From assembly GCF_021390395.1 (NCBI RefSeq), contig NZ_JAJUWT010000022.1, positions 1 to 64,000 on the forward strand: a DNA stretch of 64,000 nt. Direction: 5' to 3'. A program made the translations under genes and the position numbers. Positions 58,223 to 64,000 of the stretch are shown piece by piece. Position 1 is the first letter of the stretch. Each line of letters begins with the position of its first letter. The DNA comes from Saccharothrix sp. S26. Lineage in GTDB: Bacteria > Actinomycetota > Actinomycetes > Mycobacteriales > Pseudonocardiaceae. The notes below the pieces were generated by a model. That model worked only from the letters and a program-made list of their open reading frames with translations, was not told the DNA's origin and ran no database searches.

Positions 58223-61200
58223 ATGAGGTTGGTGCCCTTGCTGGTGCCGCTGGCACTGCTCGTGCCGGCGGCGCCGGTGGCGGCGACGCCCGCCCCGCAC
58301 GGCCCGTCCCGGGTCGAGGGGTACGTCGTCGACGACCCGGGACCGGGACGCTTCCCGTTGGCGTCGCGGGGCAAGGCCGCGTCCCTCGTGGTCAGCGATG
58401 CCGACCACCCCGGCGTGGTGCGCGTCGTCGGCGACCTGCGCGACGACGTCGAACGCGTCACGGGCGTGCGGCCGGAGATCACCTCCGAGCCGCGCGGCGA
58501 CGTGGTCATCGTCGGCACGGTGGGCCGCAGCCCGCTGATCGACGGCCTGGTCGAGCGGGGCAGGCTCGACGTGTCGTCCATCGAGGGCAAGTGGGAGACC
58601 TCGCTCCAGCAGGTCGTGCACGACCCGATGCCGGGCGTGCGGCGCGCGTTCGTCATCGCGGGCAGCGACCAGCGCGGCACGATCTTCGGCGCGTACGACG
58701 TGTCCCGCGAGATCGGCGTGTCGCCCTGGTACTGGTGGGACGACGTCACCCCGGCCCGGCGCACCGAGCTGCACGTGCTGCCGGGCCGGCACGGCCAGGG
58801 CACGCCCAAGGTGAAGTACCGCGGGTTCTTCATCAACGACGAGAACCCGGCGCTGGGCACCTGGGCCCCGGCGCACTTCGGCGCGGGGCACGCCCCCGGC
58901 CACCCGGCGGGCTTCAACCACCACTTCTACGCCAAGGTCTTCGAGACCTTGTTGCGGCTCAAGGCCAACTACCTGTGGCCCGCGGTGTGGGGCCGGGCGT
59001 TCGCCGAGGACGACCCGCTCAACCACGCCACGGCCAAGGCGTACGGCGTCGTCATGGGCACCTCGCACGAAGCGCCGATGATGCGCGGCATCGAGGAGTG
59101 GAACCGGCACGCGAAAGCCGGCACGGGCGACCCGTACGGCGGCAACGGCGAGTGGAGCTTCCGGCGCAACCGCGACGCCATCGAGCGGTACTGGTCCGAC
59201 GGCGTGCGGCGGATGAAGGACGAGGGCTTCGAGGGCGTGGTGACCCTCGGCATGCGCGGCAACGGCGACGTGAGCCTGCCCGACGGCGACGGCATCGAGC
59301 TGATGCGGGAGATACTCGCCGCCCAGCGCGAGATCCTGGCCCGGGAGGGCATGGCGGACGTGCCGCAGGTGCAGACCCTCTACAAGGAGGTCCAGCGCTA
59401 CTGGGACAAAGGGCTGCGCCCACCGGACGACGTCACCGTCGTGTTCGCCGACGACAACTGGGGCAACATGCGCAAGCTGCCCGCCCCGGGGCTGGAGCCG
59501 CGCTCGGGCGGGTACGGCCTGTACTACCACTTCGACTACGTCGGCGGCGGGCGCAACTACAAGTGGGTCGACACCAACCTGCTGCCCAACGTGTGGGACC
59601 AGCTGCACCAGTCCTACGAGTACGGCGTCGACCGGCTGTGGGTCGTCAACGCGGGCGACATGAAGGGCAACGAGCTGCCGTTGCAGTTCTTCCTCGACTA
59701 CGCCTGGGACCCGCAGCGCTGGCCGGTGGAGAAGCTGGGGCAGTGGGAGAGGCGTTACGCGGCGCAGAACTTCGGCGCGCGACCGGCCGCCGAGATCGCC
59801 TCGGTGCTGCGCGAGTACGGCAGGCTCCAGTCCGACCGCAAGCCGGAGCTGCTCAACCGCAAGGCCACCGGTGAGGGCAAGGCGATCGTCTACGACGACC
59901 AGGCGTCGCCGTTCAGCCTCACCGACTACCGCGAGATCGAGCGCGTCACGGAGCAGTGGCAGCGGCTGGCGGAGAGGTCCGAGCGCGTCCGCGCCACACT
60001 GCCGCCGTCGTCGCAGGACGCCTACCACCAGCTCGTGCACTACCAGGTGAAGGCGACGGCGAACCTGTACGCGTTGCGGCTGGCGGAGTTCACCAACCTG
60101 CTCTACGTGCGGCAGGGGCGTGCGTCGGCCAACGCGCTGGCCGACGTCACCGACGCGCGGTTCGCCGACGACCAGGCGATGTCGGACTACTACAACACCG
60201 TGCTGGCGGGCGGGAAGTGGCGCGGCTTCCAGACCCAGCCGAAGATCGGCTACGGCGACGTGGCGCGGTACGGGCCCAACGCGCCGTGGCAGCAGCCCGA
60301 GCGCGACAACCAGGCGTTGCCGGACGAGGTGTTCCCGGCCGTCAAGCGCATCGCGCTGCCGCAGGTGGCCGAGCTGGGCGTGGCCGTCGACGGCTCCGAC
60401 CAGTGGTGGCCCGCCGCCGGGGGATCGCCGGTGCTGCCCGCGTTCAGCCCGCACCAGTCCCAGCCGGCGCAGTACGTCGACGTGTTCAACCGCGGCTCCA
60501 TCCCGTTCGACTACTGGGCCACGTCGGGCGCGGCGTGGCTGGAGGTCGACCGGCCGCACGGCACCGTGCACGACCAGGTCCGGCTGACCGCGCACGTCGA
60601 CTGGGCGCGTGCGCCCAGGGGCCGGACCACCGTGCCGATCACGATCACCGGCGCGGGCGTGCTGGTGACCGTGCAGGCCGTGGTGGAGAACGACCTGGTG
60701 GACCCGCGCGGTTTCGTGGAGGCCAACGGTTACGTCTCGATCGAGGCCGCCAACGCGACCCGGGTCGTGGACGGCGACGGCGTGCGGTGGCAGCGGGTGC
60801 CCGACCTCGGCCGCACCGGCGACGGCGTGGAGCCGTTCCCGGTCACCGCGCCGAGCCGTGAGCCGACCGGGCCGCGGCTGGAGTACGACCTGACCGTGCG
60901 GTCCACCGGGCCGGTGACCGTGTGGGCGTACCTGTCACCGCGCAACCCGGTGCTGTCCGGGCCGGGCCTGCGCTACGCCGTGTCGTTCGACGACCAGCCG
61001 CCGCAGGTCGTCGACATCACCGCGGCCACCGGCGCGAACGACACCACCATGAACCGCCAGTGGGAGCGCAACACCTCGGACAACGTCAACAAGACCGCCA
61101 CCGGGCACCACCTCGACGCGGGCGTGCACACGCTCAAGTTCTGGATGGTCGACCCCACCGTGGTGGTCCAGAAGCTGGTCGTGGACACGGGAGGGCTCAG

Positions 61201-61243
61201 GCCGAGCTACCTGGGGCCTCCGGAGAGCCGCCGAGTCCACTGA
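58223..61243 (+). CDS. GH115 alpha-(4-O-methyl)-glucuronidase, secreted
   Basis: A 1006-residue protein with signal peptide RLVPLLVPLALLVPAAPVAA. The GH115 pattern is visible as FVIAGSDQRGTIFGAYDVSREIGVSPWYWWDDV, KVKYRGFFINDENPALGTWA, HFYAKVFETLLRLKANYLWPAVWG and EGVVTLGMRGNGDVSLPDGDG. FADDNWGNMRKLP and a C-terminal beta-rich domain (about 790-1000, near YVSIEAANATRVVDG) follow. It removes methylglucuronic acid from xylan. It lies 33 bp after the GH3 gene, so it is co-transcribed, but acts outside the cell. A hairpin terminator follows. Confidence 0.92.
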   Translation: MRLVPLLVPLALLVPAAPVAATPAPHGPSRVEGYVVDDPGPGRFPLASRGKAASLVVSDADHPGVVRVVGDLRDDVERVTGVRPEITSEPRGDVVIVGTVGRSPLIDGLVERGRLDVSSIEGKWETSLQQVVHDPMPGVRRAFVIAGSDQRGTIFGAYDVSREIGVSPWYWWDDVTPARRTELHVLPGRHGQGTPKVKYRGFFINDENPALGTWAPAHFGAGHAPGHPAGFNHHFYAKVFETLLRLKANYLWPAVWGRAFAEDDPLNHATAKAYGVVMGTSHEAPMMRGIEEWNRHAKAGTGDPYGGNGEWSFRRNRDAIERYWSDGVRRMKDEGFEGVVTLGMRGNGDVSLPDGDGIELMREILAAQREILAREGMADVPQVQTLYKEVQRYWDKGLRPPDDVTVVFADDNWGNMRKLPAPGLEPRSGGYGLYYHFDYVGGGRNYKWVDTNLLPNVWDQLHQSYEYGVDRLWVVNAGDMKGNELPLQFFLDYAWDPQRWPVEKLGQWERRYAAQNFGARPAAEIASVLREYGRLQSDRKPELLNRKATGEGKAIVYDDQASPFSLTDYREIERVTEQWQRLAERSERVRATLPPSSQDAYHQLVHYQVKATANLYALRLAEFTNLLYVRQGRASANALADVTDARFADDQAMSDYYNTVLAGGKWRGFQTQPKIGYGDVARYGPNAPWQQPERDNQALPDEVFPAVKRIALPQVAELGVAVDGSDQWWPAAGGSPVLPAFSPHQSQPAQYVDVFNRGSIPFDYWATSGAAWLEVDRPHGTVHDQVRLTAHVDWARAPRGRTTVPITITGAGVLVTVQAVVENDLVDPRGFVEANGYVSIEAANATRVVDGDGVRWQRVPDLGRTGDGVEPFPVTAPSREPTGPRLEYDLTVRSTGPVTVWAYLSPRNPVLSGPGLRYAVSFDDQPPQVVDITAATGANDTTMNRQWERNTSDNVNKTATGHHLDAGVHTLKFWMVDPTVVVQKLVVDTGGLRPSYLGPPESRRVH

Positions 61244-61250
61244 CCGGGCT

Positions 61251-61292
61251 GGGGCGTGAGGGGGACTATGGCGGTGGCCCCCCTCACGCCCC
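61251..61292. terminator. Bidirectional terminator between GH115 and acetyl esterase
   Basis: ggggcgtgaggggg (61251-61264) pairs with cccccctcacgcccc (61278-61292). The convergent genes end at 61243 and 61308. Confidence 0.88.
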
Positions 61293-61307
61293 GCTTTCCC
61301 ACCCGCC

Positions 61308-62276
61308 TCAGAGGTGGGCGCGCAGGTGGCGCAGCTTGCGCTCGTCGTGCACCCGAGGCGTGGTGTGGCCGCTGAACGGGAACACCGCCATCTCCTTCGG
61401 CGCGGTGATCTCGTTGTATGCCGCGTAGACCGTGGACGGCGGGCACACCTCGTCCATCAGACCCACGCTGAGCAACGAGGTCGCGGTGATCCGCTTGGCC
61501 AGCAACGCGCCGTCCACGTACCGCAGCGTGTCGAGCGCGGCCGGGATCAGGTCGACGTGCTGCGCCAGGAACTTCGCGATCTCCCCGTACGGCTCGGCGT
61601 CGGTGATGGTGACGGCGCGCTGGAAGTCGCACAGGAACGGCACGTCGGCGTGGCAGACCTTCACCGCCTCGCCGTTGAGCGCGGCGGCGGCCAGCGCCAG
61701 CCCGCCGCCCTGGCTGCCGCCGGACACCGCGAGCCGCGCCTCGTCCACCCCGTCCAGCGAGGCGGCCACCTCGACCGCGCGTGCCGCGTCCACCATGAGC
61801 CGCGTGACGTAGTAGGTCTCGGGGCTGGCGATGCCGCGCGTCATCACGCCGGGGTGCTCGGGGCCCGCGAACCCGGAGTCCGGCGTCGCGCCGAGCGTCC
61901 ACCGCCCGCCTTGGCCGCGGGTGTCCATCACGAACACCGCGTAGCCCACCGACGGCAGCAACGCGTGCTCCGAGGGCAAGCCGCGCCCGCCGCCGTACCC
62001 GATGTAGCACACCACGGTCGGCAGGGCCTCGACACCGGAACCGGCCGGGCGGATGTACCAGCCGCGCACCCGGTCGCCGTTGTAGCCGGAGAACTCGACG
62101 TCCCAGACGGACAGCGGCCCGTAGGCGTCGGCCGCGTAGGGCGTGAGCACGGGCGGCAACGCGGCGGCCCGTGCCTCCTCCAGCCGGGTCTTCCACCACA
62201 GGTCGAGGTTGTCCGGCTCGGCGGTGTCGGTCCGGTACAGCGCCAACTCCCGCTCGGAGAGGTCGAACCAGGGCAC
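61308..62276 (-). CDS. Acetylxylan esterase (CE7-like), intracellular
   Basis: A 322-residue alpha/beta hydrolase of the acetyl xylan esterase/cephalosporin C deacetylase family. YNGDRVRGWYIRPAG and YIGYGGGRGLPSEHALLPSVGYAVFVMDTRGQGG precede the nucleophile in VSGGSQGGGLALAAAAL (Ser near residue 184). GLMDEVCPPSTVYAAYNEI supplies the Asp, and FPFSGHTTPRV the His. No signal peptide, so it deacetylates imported xylo-oligosaccharides. The TTAAGCGCTTAA palindrome 25 bases upstream of the start links it to the divergent LacI protein. Confidence 0.92.
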   Translation of the reverse strand: MPWFDLSERELALYRTDTAEPDNLDLWWKTRLEEARAAALPPVLTPYAADAYGPLSVWDVEFSGYNGDRVRGWYIRPAGSGVEALPTVVCYIGYGGGRGLPSEHALLPSVGYAVFVMDTRGQGGRWTLGATPDSGFAGPEHPGVMTRGIASPETYYVTRLMVDAARAVEVAASLDGVDEARLAVSGGSQGGGLALAAAALNGEAVKVCHADVPFLCDFQRAVTITDAEPYGEIAKFLAQHVDLIPAALDTLRYVDGALLAKRITATSLLSVGLMDEVCPPSTVYAAYNEITAPKEMAVFPFSGHTTPRVHDERKLRHLRAHL

Positions 62277-62300
62277 GGCGGTCCCCTTTCCCGTTATCCG

Positions 62301-62312
62301 TTAAGCGCTTAA
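62301..62312. promoter_or_regulatory. LacI operator between esterase and third LacI gene
   Basis: TTAAGCGCTTAA, a perfect 12-bp palindrome in the 104-bp divergent region. A one-base variant occurs at 63685-63696 before the GH5 gene, implying one regulator for both. Confidence 0.8.
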
Positions 62313-62380
62313 TTACCCTACCGGGCCGGAGCGCCGGTGCGGCGGTCTAAACTCGATGATCACCGACCGAGGAGGCGCGG

Positions 62381-63403
62381 GTGGTAGGTAAGCGTCCGAC
62401 CATCTCGGACATCGCCAAGGCCGCCGGCGTGTCCACCGGCGCGGTGTCGTACGCGCTCAACAACCGGCCGGGCGTCTCCGAGCCGACGCGTCGCCGGATC
62501 ATGGACATCGCCGACCGCCTCGGGTGGGTGCCCAGCAGCGCGGCGCGGTCGTTGAGCGACGGCCGGGCGAACGCGATCGGGCTCGTGGTGGACCGGCCGG
62601 CCCGCGTGATCGGCGTCGAGCCGTACTTCATGCAGTTGATCTCCGGCATCCAGGGCGCGTTGGCGGGCGGGCCCACGTCGTTGCTGTTCCAGGTCACGGA
62701 CAACTCGGCGGCCGAGCTGGCGGCGTACCGGCGGTGGTGGGGCGAGCGGCGGGTGGACGGCGTGCTGCTGGTCGACCTCGTGCAGAACGACCCGCGGGTG
62801 GAGCTGGTGCGGGAGCTGCGGCTGCCGGCGGTCGTGCTGGGTGAGCCGGTCGTGCCGGACCTGCCGTGCGTGTGGACCGACGACGAGCTGGCCGTGGCCG
62901 AGGTGCTGGAGTACCTGGTGGCGCTCGGGCACCGGCGGATCGTGCGGGTCGCCGGACCGACGAGGTTCGTGCACACCCAGAGCCGGTCCCGCGCGTTCAC
63001 CGCCGCCGCGGCGCGGCTGGGCCTGCCCGACGCGCGGGTCGTGCACGCCGACTACTCCGACGAGGCCGCCGCCCGCGTGACGCGGAGGGTGCTGACCAGC
63101 GGCGTCGCGCCGACCGCCCTGGTGTTCGACAACGACGTCATGGCCGTCTCGGCCCTGGGCGTGGCGCACGAGCTGGGCCTGTCCGTGCCCGACCAGCTGT
63201 CGCTGGTCGCGTGGGACGACTCGGCCCTGTGCCGCCTGGTCCGCCCGGCCCTGTCCGCGGTCCGCCGCCCGATCGCCGAACGCGGCGCCGCCGCCGTCCG
63301 CCTGCTGCTGGACGTGATCAACGGCGGCCCACCCGACCAGGTCAAGACCTCGGACCCGGAACTGGTCCCCCGCTCCACCACCACCCACCCCCCAACCACC
63401 TAA
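62381..63403 (+). CDS. LacI-family regulator of the esterase/GH5 genes
   Basis: A 340-residue regulator: HTH PTISDIAKAAGVSTGAVSYALNNRPGVSEPTRRRIMDIADRLGWVPSSAARSLS, then the sugar-binding domain with AIGLVVDRPARVIGVEPYFMQLISGIQGAL, ALGHRRIVRVAGPTRFVHTQSRSRAFTAAA and LSLVAWDDSALCRLVRPALSAVRRPI. It belongs to a different LacI subgroup from the two xylan paralogues. GTG 62381 follows GGAGG. The Thr/Pro-rich end reaches the inverted repeat at 63404. Confidence 0.91.
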   Translation: MVGKRPTISDIAKAAGVSTGAVSYALNNRPGVSEPTRRRIMDIADRLGWVPSSAARSLSDGRANAIGLVVDRPARVIGVEPYFMQLISGIQGALAGGPTSLLFQVTDNSAAELAAYRRWWGERRVDGVLLVDLVQNDPRVELVRELRLPAVVLGEPVVPDLPCVWTDDELAVAEVLEYLVALGHRRIVRVAGPTRFVHTQSRSRAFTAAAARLGLPDARVVHADYSDEAAARVTRRVLTSGVAPTALVFDNDVMAVSALGVAHELGLSVPDQLSLVAWDDSALCRLVRPALSAVRRPIAERGAAAVRLLLDVINGGPPDQVKTSDPELVPRSTTTHPPTT

Positions 63404-63573
63404 CCCCGCGAGAGTCCTACGTCCAGAACGCGTGAGTCCTACGTTCAGGACCCGCGAATTCAACACTCACGCCCCTGCCTTGACCGCCGGCGGCGGAGCT
63501 GGCCGTGCGCGAGCGTTGAATTCGGGGGTCGCGAACGTAGGACTCTCGCGGCGTGAACGTTGGACTCTCGGGG
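63404..63573. repeat. Large inverted repeat, copy B
   Basis: A left arm of about 69 bp (63404-63472) pairs with the right arm (63507-63573) across a 34-nt loop, with about ten mismatches. It contains the same GAGTCCTACGTTC, GAACGCG and TTCAAC(A/G)CTC modules as copy A at 50463. It follows the LacI stop directly. Between 63574 and 63677 nothing else is seen. Confidence 0.85.
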
Positions 63574-63677
63574 TTGGGTGGGGGAGACTGGCGCCAGTCG
63601 GCTGGGAGCGGTCCCAGGGGCGGTGGTCCGGTGTGCCGTGGCGGGGTGGCGCGTGGAGTTCGGCGGCAAGTCGGCCG

Positions 63678-63696
63678 TTGACACTTAAGCGGTTAA
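63678..63696 (+). promoter_or_regulatory. TTGACA and LacI operator of the GH5 gene
   Basis: TTGACA (63678-63683) is followed at once by TTAAGCGGTTAA (63685-63696), one base different from the palindrome at 62301. The operator lies in the -35/-10 spacer, where a repressor would block initiation. The -10 (near 63701-63707) is poor. Confidence 0.75.
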
Positions 63697-63781
63697 TTGC
63701 TTTGGTGTTGGGGCCTGCCGCGGGCAGGTGCGCTGCCCTGCGCTCGCTACGTCAATGTCGACAACAACGCGAGGTACATCC

Positions 63782-64000
63782 ATGCGCAAGCGATTCGCCT
63801 CGGTCGGCGCAGCCGTCGCCGCCTTGGTCCTGTCACTGCTGACGGTGGTGCCGGCGCACGCCGCGGCCGGGTTCACCGTCAGCAACGGGCGTCTGCTCGA
63901 CGCCAACGGCAACGACTTCGTGATGCGTGGCGTGAACCACGCGCACACCTGGTACGCCGACCGCACCACCCAGGCGCTCAAGGACATCAAGGCCACCGGC
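63782..64000 (+). CDS. GH5 endo-beta-1,4-mannanase (5' part, cut by window end)
   Basis: The first 73 residues only. A signal peptide RKRFASVGAAVAALVLSLLTVVPAHA is followed by GFTVSNGRLLDANGNDFVMRGVNHAHTWYADRTTQALKDIKATG, the start typical of GH5 mannanases (subfamily 8 style). ATG 63782 follows GAGG (63769). Catalytic glutamates lie beyond the window, as would any binding module. The operator upstream ties it to the LacI regulator at 62381. Confidence 0.85.
   Translation, partial: MRKRFASVGAAVAALVLSLLTVVPAHAAAGFTVSNGRLLDANGNDFVMRGVNHAHTWYADRTTQALKDIKATG

Noticed and set aside
55448..60595. A minus-strand ORF of 1715 codons across LacI, GH3 and GH115 genes
   Set aside because: It is an artefact of high GC content. 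The plus strand holds three intact, recognisable proteins over the same interval, and the antisense product is His/Arg/Ala-biased with no domain.

Overview
The window is very GC-rich, with GTG/ATG starts, dense ATGA/GTGA gene overlaps and gene families typical of filamentous actinomycetes: DUF397/XRE pairs, ArfC-type sunset domain, DUF5753, 6C RNA, HelD-like helicase, LPMO-CBM2 and LacI-controlled glycan loci. It fits a chromosomal segment from the Pseudonocardiales (Saccharothrix/Actinosynnema/Lentzea-like; the genus is inferred). I see no tRNA, rRNA, IS element, phage or CRISPR array.

Region 1 (0.1-8.7 kb): a stress-type SRPBCC gene diverges from an eight-gene, translationally coupled operon for a heptose-containing glycan. 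It encodes GmhB, a GT9 glycosyltransferase, two GT4-like transferases, GmhA, HldE, a short-chain dehydrogenase and a cytochrome P450. A second sugar operon at 21.0-27.8 kb (UDP-glucose dehydrogenase, GT9, GT2, O-carbamoyltransferase, UDP-xylose synthase-like epimerase, with a divergent GT2) probably belongs to the same or a related glycan pathway.

Region 2 (8.7-21 kb): a HelD/HelR-type RNA polymerase recycling helicase preceded by a rifamycin-associated-element-like 19-mer; a three-cistron membrane/lipoprotein operon; stress enzymes (zinc alcohol dehydrogenase, SDR, ChaB protein, aldehyde dehydrogenase); a two-component system next to an ABC exporter; a VOC protein; and about 0.5 kb of decayed coding sequence.

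Region 3 (27.8-46 kb): regulators, an aldo/keto reductase, a protein with a faint resemblance to the edema factor/ExoY adenylate cyclase domain, an orphan sugar-binding lipoprotein, a 6C RNA, a GH65 phosphorylase with a beta-phosphoglucomutase-like HAD, a type II NADH dehydrogenase-like flavoprotein, small secreted proteins, an ArsR/SRPBCC pair, a repeat-rich sunset-domain protein, STAS/anti-sigma partner-switch proteins, hemerythrin, NlpC/P60 and XRE/DUF397 genes. A recurring G-N-N-T-type/GGGTA promoter motif, often only 9-10 nt from the start codon, links many of these genes and the 6C RNA to an apparent SigB/SigF-like general stress sigma factor.

Region 4 (46.3-64 kb): plant-polysaccharide use. 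A PfkB kinase diverges from an LPMO-FnIII-CBM2 gene carrying a CebR-type box. A xylan locus follows: two paralogous LacI regulators with CGAAAC-type boxes, a sugar-binding protein, two permeases, a GH10 xylanase, a GH3 beta-xylosidase and a GH115 alpha-glucuronidase. Next come a CE7-like acetyl esterase, a third LacI regulator and the start of a GH5 mannanase, the esterase and GH5 genes sharing a TTAAGCGsTTAA operator. No ATPase is encoded for the importer, so it presumably uses a shared MsiK-type ATPase. Two large related inverted repeats at 50.46 and 63.40 kb bracket the xylan locus.
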